From the NCBI GenBank assembly GCA_020633625.1, contig JACKDJ010000031.1:1-49510 (forward strand): a DNA stretch of 49,510 nucleotides. The letters run 5' to 3'. Positions 1-8,535 of this stretch are shown here, piece after piece (position 1 is the stretch's first letter; the number at the start of each line of letters is the position of its first letter). The DNA comes from Myxococcales bacterium (GTDB lineage: Bacteria > Myxococcota_A > Bradymonadia > REDH01). The notes below the pieces were generated by a model. The model saw only the letters and a program-made list of their open reading frames with translations, did no database searches and was not told where the DNA came from. The position numbers and the translations under genes were made by a program.

Positions 1-571
1 CGATGTCGACCGGCGCGCTCCCGCGGCGCCTCCCGTCGACACTGACCGTCGCCCCTGGCGCGTTCGACGACACGGAGAGCGAAAAGTCGTCGCCGTACAG
101 CACGGACCGAGCGAGCACGGCGGCGGACTCTTCGATCAGACCGCGGTCCTCGGGCGCGACGCTGTGGACCCTCGTGCGGACCTCTGTCCCCGCGACCAGG
201 TCGTACAGCGTTAGCCGCACCTGCACGGCCGACGGCGTGACGGCCACCGAACCCCAGGCCAGCAGGCGTGTCCCGAGAACGTCGGCGAGCGTCGGCGCGC
301 ACTCCTCGTCCAGCGTCGCGCAGCCCACCGCTAGGAGGAGATCGTCGAGCCGCTGCGCAGGGACATCGTTGAGCGACAGGTCCGGGTGGAACTCGATCTG
401 CGCCTTCAGCGCGGCGAACATCCGCTCGTCGAGACCACCGGTGTCGCCCGACGTGTCGAACGTCAGCACGGTGACGACCTCGCGCGCGAGTGCGGCGCGC
501 GGCGCGACCATCGACAAGATGGCGCCTAGCAGCAGCCAGGCGGTCCGCGTTGCACGATTCGGAGGTGCCAT
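1..571 (-). CDS. PEGA-like exported protein, N-terminal part only (cut by window edge)
   Basis: This frame stays open from an ATG at 569-571 to base 1, so the C-terminus lies outside the window. The visible 190 residues start with a signal peptide (positive Asn-Arg start, WLLLGAILSMV core, ALA cleavage-like end near residue 28). A globular region follows (about 30-150, with VVTVLTFDTSG at its start), resembling the N-terminal region of myxobacterial proteins that summarise small periplasmic domains. The last visible stretch, SSNAPGATVSVDGRRRGSAP, looks like the beginning of a PEGA repeat, a surface beta domain. Two Cys (near residues 73 and 80) could pair. The gene is divergent from the ABC-F gene, with 67 bp between the starts. 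The family role is unknown; an envelope location is inferred. Confidence 0.75.
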   Translation of the reverse strand, partial: MAPPNRATRTAWLLLGAILSMVAPRAALAREVVTVLTFDTSGDTGGLDERMFAALKAQIEFHPDLSLNDVPAQRLDDLLLAVGCATLDEECAPTLADVLGTRLLAWGSVAVTPSAVQVRLTLYDLVAGTEVRTRVHSVAPEDRGLIEESAAVLARSVLYGDDFSLSVSSNAPGATVSVDGRRRGSAPVDI

Positions 572-578
572 TTCTCGA

Positions 579-612
579 CGGCTTGGGTATGAGGCCCTCT
601 CATTGTGCCGCG
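579..612 (-). promoter_or_regulatory. possible promoter for the PEGA-like gene
   Basis: On the minus strand a CACAAT hexamer (4 of 6 matches to the -10 consensus) lies about 35 bases before the ATG at 571. A weak TGGAAG -35 lies 17 bases further upstream. Only the -10 is convincing, so this is tentative, and the exact boundaries are approximate. Confidence 0.25.
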
Positions 613-638
613 CGTGCGGCTCTGCTTCCAGTAGTGCG

Positions 639-2609
639 ATGGTTCGGGTCGAGAAGGTCGCCAAGTACTTCGGCGGACGGGTGCTGTTCGAGGACGTCAC
701 GCTGCCGCTCGAGCCGCGCGGGCGCGTCGGTCTGGTCGGCCCGAACGGCGCGGGAAAGACCACGCTCTTCCACATGATCGCCGGCTACGTCGAGCCAGAC
801 GCCGGGCGTATCATCGTCCCGAAGGGAGTGACGGTCGGCCACCTCCCTCAGGACGTCGGCGACATCGGCACCCTCCCACTCGTGGACTACGTGCTGCAGG
901 GGCGCGAAGAGGTTATCGCCCTGCACACCCGGCTCGAGGCGCTCACGGCCGAGATGCAGCGGCCGGGGCTCGACGACGCCGAAGCCATGCGGCTCGCGGA
1001 GGAGATGGGCGAAGTCTCGCACGCCATCGAGGCTGCGGGCGGCTACGATCTCGACGCGCGGGCGCGGTCGATACTGAGCGGCATGGGGTTTCCCGCCGCT
1101 CGGCACGAGGCACCGGCGTCCACACTCTCCGGCGGCTGGCGGGTTCGCCTCGTCCTCGCCCGACTGCTGCTGCAGCGGCCCGATGTGCTGCTTCTCGACG
1201 AGCCGACGAACCACCTCGATGTGCCCAGCGTGGAGTGGCTCGAGGGGTTCCTAGATTCGTACGAAGGCACCGTCGTCGTCATCTCGCACGACCGCTACTT
1301 CCTGAACCGCCTAGTCACGTCGATTGCCGCGCTAGAGCCGCAGGGGCTGCACTATCAGCCCGGCAACTACGACGAGTACGAGGCCGGCCTCGCAGAGCGC
1401 ATCGACTCGATCGAGCGGGCGCGCGCCCGGCAGGACCGCGAGCTCAAGCACCTGCAGGACTTCATCGACCGGTTCCGCTCGAAAGCCACGAAGGCGAAGC
1501 AGGTCCAGAGCCGCGTGAAGGCCCTCGAGAAGGTCCAGCGGATCGACGCCGTCGAGCAGAAGAAGACCGTCCGCCGCTTCGCGTTCGCCGAAGCGCCGCG
1601 CGAGGGCAAGGAGGTCTCGCAGGTTACGGCCGTCCGCAAGGCCTACGGCGCCGAGGTCGTGTACCAGGCGCTCGACTTCGCCCTCTACCGCGGCGATCGC
1701 GTCGTTCTGGTCGGTCCGAACGGCCAGGGCAAAACGACGCTGCTCAAGATCGTCATCGGCGCCATCCAGCCCGACGCCGGCACGGTGCAGCAAGGACACA
1801 ACGTGCTCCCCGCCTACTTCGGACAGCACCAGGTCGAAGAGCTCGACCTCTCGAGGACCCTGCTCGAAGAGATGGAGGCCGCGGCACCGGTCGAGGCGGC
1901 GCCGCGGTGCCGCAGCATTCTCGGCTCCTTCCTCTTCTCCGGCGAAGACGTCGACAAGAAGATCGCCGTGCTCTCCGGCGGGGAGCGCAACCGCCTCGCG
2001 CTCGCCAAGCTGCTGCTCCGGCCGACCAATCTCCTCGTCCTGGACGAGCCGACGAACCACCTCGACATGGACAGCCGGGACGTGCTCCTCGAGGCGCTCG
2101 CCGCGTTCGGAGGAACGATCCTGTTCGTCTCGCACGATCGCTACTTCATCAACGGCCTCGCCAGCCGCGTGGTCCACGTCGAGGCCGGCACCGCCCGGTC
2201 CTACGACGGCGACTACGACTACTATCGCGCCAAGCGCGCCGAAGAAGCCGCCGAAGCGCGCGCGGCCGCTCCCGTCGCCGGGCGGGAGGTCGACACGAGC
2301 CGCCGCGACACGAAGCGGCGCGACGCGGAGCTCCGCGCTCGCCTGCGCGACACCTGCACCACCGAGCGCAAGAAGCTCGACACCGTCGAGAAGCGGATCG
2401 CCGAGCTCGAGGCGCGCTCATCGGCCATCGGAGGGCAGCTCGCGGACCCGGAGTTCTACGGCAGCGCGCCGTCCGGCGAGGTCGCGAACCTGACGCGCGA
2501 GTACCAGGGACTCGCGGGCCGCATCGAGGCCGCATACGGCGAGTGGACCCACCTGTCCGAGACCATCGAGCGCGCCGAGGCGCGCGTTCGCGCCGAGTTC
2601 GGCGCCTAA
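639..2609 (+). CDS. ABC-F family ATP-binding protein (Uup/EttA type)
   Basis: This is a soluble protein of 656 residues with two ABC ATPase modules and no membrane segments, the ABC-F layout. These proteins act on ribosomes, easing stalled translation or giving antibiotic protection. Module 1 has Walker A GPNGAGKTT (about residues 34-42), signature LSGGWR (about 163) and Walker B LLLDEPTNHLD (about 185). A charged linker of about 80 residues follows, corresponding to the P-site tRNA interaction motif. Module 2 has GPNGQGKTT (about 359), LSGGERNR and LLVLDEPTNHLD. The C-terminal 120 residues are charged and coiled-coil-like, favouring a Uup-like protein. The frame is open upstream to base 3, but ATG 639 begins the conserved MVRVEKVAKYFGG start, and the upstream stretch is antisense to the PEGA-like gene. 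Resistance versus housekeeping function cannot be told from sequence. Confidence 0.93.
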   Translation: MVRVEKVAKYFGGRVLFEDVTLPLEPRGRVGLVGPNGAGKTTLFHMIAGYVEPDAGRIIVPKGVTVGHLPQDVGDIGTLPLVDYVLQGREEVIALHTRLEALTAEMQRPGLDDAEAMRLAEEMGEVSHAIEAAGGYDLDARARSILSGMGFPAARHEAPASTLSGGWRVRLVLARLLLQRPDVLLLDEPTNHLDVPSVEWLEGFLDSYEGTVVVISHDRYFLNRLVTSIAALEPQGLHYQPGNYDEYEAGLAERIDSIERARARQDRELKHLQDFIDRFRSKATKAKQVQSRVKALEKVQRIDAVEQKKTVRRFAFAEAPREGKEVSQVTAVRKAYGAEVVYQALDFALYRGDRVVLVGPNGQGKTTLLKIVIGAIQPDAGTVQQGHNVLPAYFGQHQVEELDLSRTLLEEMEAAAPVEAAPRCRSILGSFLFSGEDVDKKIAVLSGGERNRLALAKLLLRPTNLLVLDEPTNHLDMDSRDVLLEALAAFGGTILFVSHDRYFINGLASRVVHVEAGTARSYDGDYDYYRAKRAEEAAEARAAAPVAGREVDTSRRDTKRRDAELRARLRDTCTTERKKLDTVEKRIAELEARSSAIGGQLADPEFYGSAPSGEVANLTREYQGLAGRIEAAYGEWTHLSETIERAEARVRAEFGA

Positions 2610-2632
2610 GCGTCCCACCCAGAGGAGCTCCC

Positions 2633-3934
2633 TTGACACAGATGATCGGCTTGTTTCTCCGCGGGCTCGCGATGGGTTTCGCAGACGTCATCCCTGGGGT
2701 TTCTGGCGGCACACTCGCGCTGATTCTCGGCATCTATGTCCGGTTCATCGACGCCATCAAGTCGGTGAACTTCCGCTGGATCGCCCCGATGCTCCGCTGG
2801 GCGGTCACCGGCTTCAAGCGCGAGGGGCGCGACGAGGCTCTCCGCGATCTGCTGTCGATCCACTGGAGCTTCCTCATCCCGCTCGGTGCCGGAATCGTCG
2901 GGTCGTTCGGCGTCGGCAGCGTCGTGGTGCCGTTCCTGATGGACCGCTTCCCCGCGCCGACGGCGGCGTTCTTCACGGGCCTGATCCTCGCCAGCATCGC
3001 CGTCCCCATCCGAGAGATGCCAAAGCGGGGACCCCAGCACGTCGTCATCGGCATCGTCGCGGCCGTCCTCACGTTCCTGTCGATTGGCGCCAAGACTGAG
3101 CCGCATGTCACCTGGGTGCAGGCCTCGTCGGGCGAGTCCGTCGCTTTCGAGGACTTCATGCGCGAGAACCCGTCGGTGCGGAACGCGGAACAGCTCTATT
3201 GCCCGCCCACCGGCGACGCCCCTTCGAACGACGCCCTGCGCGCCGCGATCGCCGCCGACTCGAGCCAGCCAGGCGTCGCCGCGCGCCTCGACGCCATCTG
3301 CACCGAGCTCGCGTCGGCGCGCGGCGACCTCGCCGCAACCGTCGAGATCCGCGAGCGCGAACACCTCGGACGAAAAGATGAGGCCAACCCGTTCAACACG
3401 CTCACCGTGCCCGCCGGAACCGTCGTCGACGTCGCGCGCCCGTCGCTCGGTTACGTGTTCATCTGCGGCGTCATCGCCATCTGCGCGATGGTGCTCCCGG
3501 GCATCTCAGGGTCCTTCTTCTTGCTGGTCCTCGGCATCTACCACTTCATGCTCTCGTCGGCGCTCAAGGGCTTTATCCTGACGCTCGCGCATGGGCACCT
3601 GCCGGTGACGCAGGGCGCCTACGTGGTCGTCTTCTGCCTCGGCTGCTTGCTCGGCATCATGTCGTTCGCGAGGGTCATGTCCTGGCTGTTCCGCACGGTG
3701 CCGGCCGGCACGCTCGCCGCGCTCGTCGGGATGATGCTGGGATCGCTGAGGGCGATCTGGCCGTGGAAGATCGGCGAGCCGCACACAGGCGTGCAGAACG
3801 TGATGCCGCCGATCGACGCCGGCCTGGTAGCGCCAGCGGTCGCGTTGATTGTCGGCGCAGCGCTCGTCGGCGTCCTCACCGTCGTCGGCCGTCGGGCGGG
3901 GAACGTAGGCAGCGGCGCGAGCTCGGCCGCGTAG
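2633..3934 (+). CDS. DUF368 (PopT-type) membrane protein with a large exoplasmic insert
   Basis: DUF368 proteins have been linked to recycling of the lipid carrier undecaprenyl phosphate across the inner membrane. Both hallmark motifs are present: PGVSGG (residues 21-26, followed by TLALILGIY) and PGISGS (289-294, followed by FFLLVLGIY). They form the internal repeat of the family, set among about 8 hydrophobic segments. At 433 residues it is well above the usual 250-310. The excess is mostly a hydrophilic block at about 155-270, between two membrane segments, with a Cys pair at 190 and 223. The TTG start at 2633 is chosen because AGAGGAG (2621-2627) sits 5 bases before it; an ATG at 2642 is the alternative. 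It starts 23 bases after the ABC-F stop, so the two are probably co-transcribed. Family assignment is firm; the role of the insert is unknown. Confidence 0.88.
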   Translation: MTQMIGLFLRGLAMGFADVIPGVSGGTLALILGIYVRFIDAIKSVNFRWIAPMLRWAVTGFKREGRDEALRDLLSIHWSFLIPLGAGIVGSFGVGSVVVPFLMDRFPAPTAAFFTGLILASIAVPIREMPKRGPQHVVIGIVAAVLTFLSIGAKTEPHVTWVQASSGESVAFEDFMRENPSVRNAEQLYCPPTGDAPSNDALRAAIAADSSQPGVAARLDAICTELASARGDLAATVEIREREHLGRKDEANPFNTLTVPAGTVVDVARPSLGYVFICGVIAICAMVLPGISGSFFLLVLGIYHFMLSSALKGFILTLAHGHLPVTQGAYVVVFCLGCLLGIMSFARVMSWLFRTVPAGTLAALVGMMLGSLRAIWPWKIGEPHTGVQNVMPPIDAGLVAPAVALIVGAALVGVLTVVGRRAGNVGSGASSAA

Positions 3935-3975
3935 CCGGACAAGGCGGCGCCGTCGTTGCGGTCGGCCCGCCACAG

Positions 3976-4260
3976 TACCGACGGTAAGGCGCAACTACTC
4001 TCGGGAGGGAGCGCCACTACCGACGGTAAGGCGCAACTACTCTCGGGAGGGAGCGCCACGGAGCGCCACTACCGACGGTAAGGCGCAACTACTCCTACCG
4101 ACGGTAAGGCGCAACTACTCTCGGGAGGGAGCGCCACTACCGACGGGAAGGCGCACTACTCTCGGGAGGGAGCGCCACTACCGACGGGAAGGCGCACTAC
4201 TCTCGGGAGGCAGCGCCACTACCGACGGAAAGGCGCAACTACTCTCGGGAGGGAGCGCCC
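3976..4260 (+). repeat. tandem array of seven ~42-bp palindromic units
   Basis: Units begin at 3976, 4018, 4070, 4096, 4138, 4179 and 4220, each starting TACCGACGG. Full units are 42 bp. Unit 2 carries an extra 10-bp duplication of its end (4060-4069), unit 3 is cut to 26 bp, and units 5-7 are 41 bp with small substitutions. Across each unit junction lies a dyad: GCGCC, then TACCG-A-CGGTA, then GGCGC. Units 5 to 7 break the inner TACCG/CGGTA pairing. The array fills the convergent gap between the DUF368 gene and the HEAT-repeat gene and has no open frame of its own. It may act as a bidirectional transcription stop or be a slippage-prone intergenic repeat. There are no unique spacers, so it is not CRISPR. 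Confidence 0.92.
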
Positions 4261-4265
4261 TGCCC

Positions 4266-4282
4266 CAGGGACGGTGTCCCTG
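4266..4282. terminator. 7-bp hairpin at the end of the repeat array, possible terminator
   Basis: CAGGGAC-GGT-GTCCCTG is a perfect 7-bp inverted repeat with a 3-base loop, lying 15 bases past the HEAT-repeat gene stop on the minus strand. There is no T-tract. Termination is inferred from its convergent position. Confidence 0.4.
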
Positions 4283-4297
4283 CCCTACCGACGCTTG

Positions 4298-6181
4298 TTA
4301 GGCGTGCATTCGCAGGATCGCGTATGTGGCGATCATGCGGAGGGCGACGTCTGCGTGGTTGAGGTAGCCGCGGAAGAGCTCCTCGTTGGCCGCGTCGCCG
4401 AGGTTCGCGAGGGCCGACAGCCCCTGGAGGCGCACGGAACGGTCCGTGTCCGAGCCGAGCTGGATGAACAGGTCGGCGTCCTCCGGCTTGTCCTCGGCGA
4501 TGACGACGGCGATGGCCTGGCGGCGGACGTCCGACGCAGGTGCTGCCAGCGCGAAGCCGCGGAGCACCGAGTAGCCGCGGTCGGGGCGCCGGACGAGCCC
4601 GAAGAGGGCCTGCTCCCGGATGCGCGTGTCGGTGTGTCCGAGGAGGCGCTCCTCTACCGCCGCCAGCAGGTCGTCCGACAGGCCTTCGAGGTCGCCGCGA
4701 AAACCCTCTGGGGGGCGATCGAGGGCCTGAAGAAGGCGAATTCGACCGAGCTCCGGGTCGAGCTTGGCGAGGACGACGGTGGCTCGCCACCGCACGGCCG
4801 GGGAACGGGCAGAGACGACGACGGCTTCAACCTGTGACGCCACCGACGATGAGCCGAGCTGCTCGAGCGCGTCGAGCGCCGCGAGCGAGAGGTCGTCGTT
4901 CTGCAGAGCGAACACGTTCGCGATCGGGCCGGCGGCGACCTCCGAGCCCGACTCCCCGAGCGAGCGAATCAGCGCCACGCGGACGGCGTCGACACGCTCG
5001 GTGCGGAGCGCGGTGGCAGCCGCCTCGGCGGCCAGATCGCCGCCGATATGCCCGAGCGCCTCGGCCGCTGCGCTGCGGAGACCGACGTCCCCAGCCGACG
5101 CGATCGCGTCGACCATCATCGGGATGGCGTCGAGCTGGCCGCTGTAGCCGTACCCGGCGATGCCGAGCAGGCGCTCGTCGGCGAAGAGGCCGTCTAGCAG
5201 CTCACGCAGCGCCTGCAGCGCGGCGGGGTCACGGGTGGCGCCTGCGACCTCGTAGACTCGCGTGGCGAACTCCGGCGAGTGGCCGGACTCGGCGAGCAGC
5301 TCCTGCAAGTTGCCCCAGGACATGAGCTGCGGACCGCGGTCGCGGATGACCTCGAGGGCCTCCATGCGCAGCGCCTCTGGCATCTCTGTGTTGCGCGCGA
5401 GCGCCACCGTCTGGGAGAGCGCGGCGGCGTTGCCGTATCGGGCGAGGTGGAAGCCGACGCGCTGCGCGAGCGCGGCGTCTGGCGAGGCCAGCAGAGGCTC
5501 CAGCAGCGCCCGCGCCTCGACCGTGTTTACCGCGAAGGCGATCTCGGCGCCCTCGAGCCGCCGGGTTGTGTCGCGAGACGCGAGCAACGCGCGCGCGACG
5601 CCGAGCCCCTCGGGCCGCGCCGCGGCGAGGACTGGCTCGACGTAGGGCGCGCGCTGTTCGGACGACTCGATCGTCGCCGCGCGCTCGAGAACGGCGTGGA
5701 GCGCGCCGGTTGCGCGCTGGGCGAGGTGGGTGGTGATCTCGCGCGTGACCGCCGGGTCGGTGGACTGGCTGAGGGCGGCCGTGACGACGTCCTGCCGAAC
5801 CGCGTCGCCCAGAGGCGGCAGGATCGCGTTCAGCACGAGCGCACGGACAGCCGCGTCGCCCTCGAGGACTTCGCGCGTGAGCGCGGCCTTCGCGTCGGCG
5901 GGGCGCTGGTTCATCGCGAGCAGGGTCTGCGCCGCGGCGATTCGGACGGCAGGCTCCGTGTTCTGGAGCGCCGCGAGGACCGCGTCGCGGAAGGCGTTCC
6001 CGCCAATCACTCCGGCCGCCCTGAGCGCCCACGACTGCACGGCGACGTCGTCGCTCGCGAGTCCGGTCTCGACGAGCGGCTGGAGCTCCGTTAGCAGCTC
6101 CGGCGACAGCTCGGCCGACGCATCTGCGGCGCCGAGGAGGAGGGTCAGCGCCGCGATCAGGCGCGTAGCGGAGGTTCGCAT
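4298..6181 (-). CDS. exported HEAT-repeat protein
   Basis: This is a 627-residue protein with an N-terminal signal peptide (LIAALTLLLGAADASA, cleavage near residue 23). The rest is almost wholly repeated pairs of helices. Units read like LASPDAALAQRVGFHLARYG, with Ala/Leu-rich helices and recurring D-x-x-VR, typical of HEAT or PBS-lyase-type alpha solenoids. About 15 units can be followed. Such solenoids bind partner proteins, and no catalytic motif is visible. The start is supported by AGAGG 7 bases upstream and by a good promoter (6228-6257). The gene is divergent from the AMIN-domain gene and convergent with DUF368 across the repeat array. A periplasmic scaffold role is inferred and the partner is unknown. 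Confidence 0.85.
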   Translation of the reverse strand: MRTSATRLIAALTLLLGAADASAELSPELLTELQPLVETGLASDDVAVQSWALRAAGVIGGNAFRDAVLAALQNTEPAVRIAAAQTLLAMNQRPADAKAALTREVLEGDAAVRALVLNAILPPLGDAVRQDVVTAALSQSTDPAVTREITTHLAQRATGALHAVLERAATIESSEQRAPYVEPVLAAARPEGLGVARALLASRDTTRRLEGAEIAFAVNTVEARALLEPLLASPDAALAQRVGFHLARYGNAAALSQTVALARNTEMPEALRMEALEVIRDRGPQLMSWGNLQELLAESGHSPEFATRVYEVAGATRDPAALQALRELLDGLFADERLLGIAGYGYSGQLDAIPMMVDAIASAGDVGLRSAAAEALGHIGGDLAAEAAATALRTERVDAVRVALIRSLGESGSEVAAGPIANVFALQNDDLSLAALDALEQLGSSSVASQVEAVVVSARSPAVRWRATVVLAKLDPELGRIRLLQALDRPPEGFRGDLEGLSDDLLAAVEERLLGHTDTRIREQALFGLVRRPDRGYSVLRGFALAAPASDVRRQAIAVVIAEDKPEDADLFIQLGSDTDRSVRLQGLSALANLGDAANEELFRGYLNHADVALRMIATYAILRMHA

Positions 6182-6227
6182 CGGTGTGCCTCTGAGGGGA
6201 TCTTGCGCCTAGGCGTAACGCTCGCAG

Positions 6228-6257
6228 CGATTAGCAGCGCGAGGCGCACGCCGTCAA
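6228..6257 (-). promoter_or_regulatory. sigma70-like promoter for the HEAT-repeat gene
   Basis: On the minus strand TTGACG (6252-6257) and TAATCG (6228-6233) are separated by 18 bases. Transcription would begin near 6221, giving a leader of about 40 bases before the ATG at 6181. Confidence 0.55.
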
Positions 6258-6368
6258 CGCGACCGGCGCGAACGAGTTGTGGCGAACGCCGCGGGACGGG
6301 ACGCGGCAGACACGAGGCCAACTCTCCAGCCATCCGAAGCATTCCCCGCCGGCCGCGCGCCGCCGAAC

Positions 6369-6398
6369 TTGCCCCAGGGGCGCGCGCTCGCGTACGCT
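6369..6398 (+). promoter_or_regulatory. possible promoter for the AMIN-domain gene
   Basis: TTGCCC (6369-6374) and TACGCT (6393-6398) have an 18-base spacer. Both hexamers are partial matches. The position, about 30 bases before the ATG at 6429, is right. Confidence 0.35.
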
Positions 6399-6428
6399 GC
6401 CGACGTCCCGTCTGCGAGGATTCCGGTC

Positions 6429-7139
6429 ATGCGTATCGCAACGTCCCAGCTCACCCTGGCCGGCCTGCTGGCCGTCTCGACCGCCGCGGCAGCCCAAGAG
6501 GCGCCCGCCGGCTACGCTCAGGCTCTCGGCGCGCCGGCGCCCGGCGTTGAGGTGCCGCTGCAGATGTCGCCGGGCGCGAGCCAGGGGCTGCTGCAGGCGG
6601 CGCCGCCTGCAGCGTCACAGGCCGCCGCCCCGGCAGGTGCCGGCGCCGAACTCGAGGGTGTCCCCAACAACGAACGCGTCGTGGGACTCCAGAGCGGGAG
6701 CGTCGCGCAAGGCGTCCCCGGAAGCGCGATCTACGCGGGCGTCGTGCCAAACGAGACCGACTCGTTGCCGCACATCTCCGACGAGCAGGCGCGCGCCAAC
6801 AGCGGCGGTCCGAACCAGCTGACCTGGCTCGGGTTCCAGCCGTTTCCCGACATGACGCGGGTCTTCATTCAGACCGGCCGCCCGGCGCAGTACCAGGTCC
6901 GTGAGTCCCCGGACGGGCAGACGATCACCATCCGACTCCGCGACACGGCGATCGAGATGTCGAACCTCCGCCGTGACGTCGATGCCTCGTACTTCGGGCG
7001 TGTGGTTCAGCACGTCGATGCCGCCCGGAACTCGGACGGTGTCACCGAGGTGATCATCACGCTGGCCGAGCCCGCCGGTCGGCGTGTCGTCGCAGAAGGC
7101 GACTATCTCTACGTAGACTTCGCAGAGCCGACGTACTGA
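6429..7139 (+). CDS. small exported AMIN-domain protein
   Basis: This is a 236-residue protein. A signal peptide (SQLTLAGLLAVSTAAAAQ) is followed by about 110 residues of Ala/Pro/Gly-rich linker. The C-terminal domain of about 105 residues begins LTWLGFQPFPDMTRVFIQTG and ends LYVDFAEPTY. Its alternating beta pattern matches AMIN domains, which bind peptidoglycan and localise amidases or PilQ secretins. No amidase or secretin domain is attached, so this is a free-standing targeting domain. The ATG at 6429 is preferred over an in-frame start at 6279 because it begins the signal peptide and has CGAGGA a short distance upstream. Neighbours give no clear operon partner. A periplasmic, cell-wall-binding role is inferred from the domain. 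Confidence 0.8.
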   Translation: MRIATSQLTLAGLLAVSTAAAAQEAPAGYAQALGAPAPGVEVPLQMSPGASQGLLQAAPPAASQAAAPAGAGAELEGVPNNERVVGLQSGSVAQGVPGSAIYAGVVPNETDSLPHISDEQARANSGGPNQLTWLGFQPFPDMTRVFIQTGRPAQYQVRESPDGQTITIRLRDTAIEMSNLRRDVDASYFGRVVQHVDAARNSDGVTEVIITLAEPAGRRVVAEGDYLYVDFAEPTY

Positions 7140-7221
7140 GCGAAGCACTCGCGTCCCGTAGCTCACCGTCGCGGCGACCGCGCCACACCGCTCGGCGCCG
7201 CGGCTATCGCGTGAGCGCGAG

Positions 7222-7250
7222 TTGCCGCCCGTCTCGAAGTTCGCTAGCGA
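7222..7250 (+). promoter_or_regulatory. sigma70-like promoter for the lipoprotein-pyk pair
   Basis: TTGCCG (7222-7227) and TAGCGA (7245-7250) are separated by exactly 17 bases. Predicted transcription start is near 7257, about 27 bases before the ATG at 7284. It would drive both the Cys-rich lipoprotein and pyk. Confidence 0.5.
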
Positions 7251-7283
7251 CACGGTGTTCGACCCCCACCTACGGGCGACCCG

Positions 7284-8531
7284 ATGCCACAGCGACTCGC
7301 ACTGCTCTCCCTCGCCGCGCTCTTCGCGGGCTGCGTCAGCTCCGCCTCTGAGAGCGACACCGACACGGCGACCGGTCGGGATGTGGCCGAAGACTCAGCG
7401 GACAGCGCCGTCGAGGACGCCGAGCCCGACTTGACCGCTGAAGTCGGCGACGACGCGACCGAAGAGCTGGACGCGATCTCGCCCCCCGACGTCGACACTT
7501 CGCCCGACGTGACCGAGGCCGGGATTCTCGACTGCGAGGTCGTCGGTGACGAGTGCGAGCCGTCGTCCATCACCTGCGCGGAGGCCGACGGCGTGGCCGT
7601 CGTCAGGTTCTGCAGCCGCTGCGGGTTCGTCCTTCGCGACACCGCGTGCGATGAGCTCGAGGTGTGCGAAGAGGCCGACGGTGCGGGCCGATGCCGCGCG
7701 TGCACCGGCGACGAGTGCCCGATTCTGGACAGCTGCACCGCAGGCGCGCGGTCGTGTCTCGACTACAACACAGTCCAGATCTGCGGCCGGGACGGCACGA
7801 TCGACTCCGTCGCAGACTGCCCGGCCGGCCGCCGCTGCTTCGAGGGGAGCTGCGGGCAGACCGGCGGCGACACCGGCGACGCCTGCTCGCTGAACATCGA
7901 CCCGTCGAACGGCTGCAACGGACACATCTGCCTGTGCGGCGACGAGTTCGAGTCCGCGGTCAGTGACCCCCTGTGCGCGGAGCCCGCGTTCGCCAGCGGC
8001 TACTGCTCGACCATCGACTGCGCGACCAATGGCTGCGTCCCCGGTGAGGAGATCTGCGCGGACTTTGGGCCGTCCGGGCGGCTGAACGGCGGCACCTACT
8101 GCGTCGCCACCAACGACTGCTCCGTGCGCGGGCGATCGTGTGGCCCCACCGGGTTCGCCTGCGAGGAGCTCCCAACGAGGACGGGGTCCAGCCCGATCGC
8201 GTGGCAGCTCGGCTGCTGGGACGCCGACCTCCACACGATCGGCGAGACGTGTACCTCCGACGCCGACTGCCTCGGCGGCGAGTGCCGCACATCGAACGTC
8301 GGCGGCGCCGACGTCTCTTACTGCACGATGAGGTGCGGGCCCGACGCCGCGTGCCCGAGCTTCGCCGCCTGCGTCGACGACCCCGACAACGTCGCCGGCT
8401 ACGTCTGCCTCGCGATCGCCAACACCACGGCGTGTCCGCGGCTCGTCTCCGAGCCGCTCAACATCGCGCCGACCGCTCCGCTGTCCAAGTACGGTCGCGG
8501 GTCGGCGTCGGTCTGCTACTTCGCCCGGTAA
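7284..8531 (+). CDS. Cys-rich lipoprotein with Asp/Thr-rich stalk
   Basis: This is a 415-residue protein with a lipoprotein signal (LAALFAGC, lipidated Cys near residue 17). About 70 residues dominated by Asp, Glu, Thr, Ser and Ala follow, a flexible acidic stalk. The remainder (about 90-415) holds roughly 40 Cys in short disulfide-type modules, such as CRACTGDECP and CTSDADCLGGECR, the latter resembling the CxxDxxC units of myxobacterial surface proteins. No catalytic motif is seen. An outer-membrane or surface location is inferred. The stop is only 4 bases before the pyk start, so both are almost certainly on one mRNA, an odd pairing of a surface protein with glycolysis. Function is unknown. 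Confidence 0.82.
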   Translation: MPQRLALLSLAALFAGCVSSASESDTDTATGRDVAEDSADSAVEDAEPDLTAEVGDDATEELDAISPPDVDTSPDVTEAGILDCEVVGDECEPSSITCAEADGVAVVRFCSRCGFVLRDTACDELEVCEEADGAGRCRACTGDECPILDSCTAGARSCLDYNTVQICGRDGTIDSVADCPAGRRCFEGSCGQTGGDTGDACSLNIDPSNGCNGHICLCGDEFESAVSDPLCAEPAFASGYCSTIDCATNGCVPGEEICADFGPSGRLNGGTYCVATNDCSVRGRSCGPTGFACEELPTRTGSSPIAWQLGCWDADLHTIGETCTSDADCLGGECRTSNVGGADVSYCTMRCGPDAACPSFAACVDDPDNVAGYVCLAIANTTACPRLVSEPLNIAPTAPLSKYGRGSASVCYFAR

Positions 8532-8535
8532 CGGA

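Noticed and set aside
3976..4260. CRISPR-like appearance of the repeat array
   Set aside because: The units are directly adjacent with no unique spacers, and no cas gene is nearby.
7150..7225. tRNA-like phrase (CCCGTAGCTCA) after the AMIN gene
   Set aside because: No matching D, anticodon or T arms follow; no cloverleaf can be drawn.
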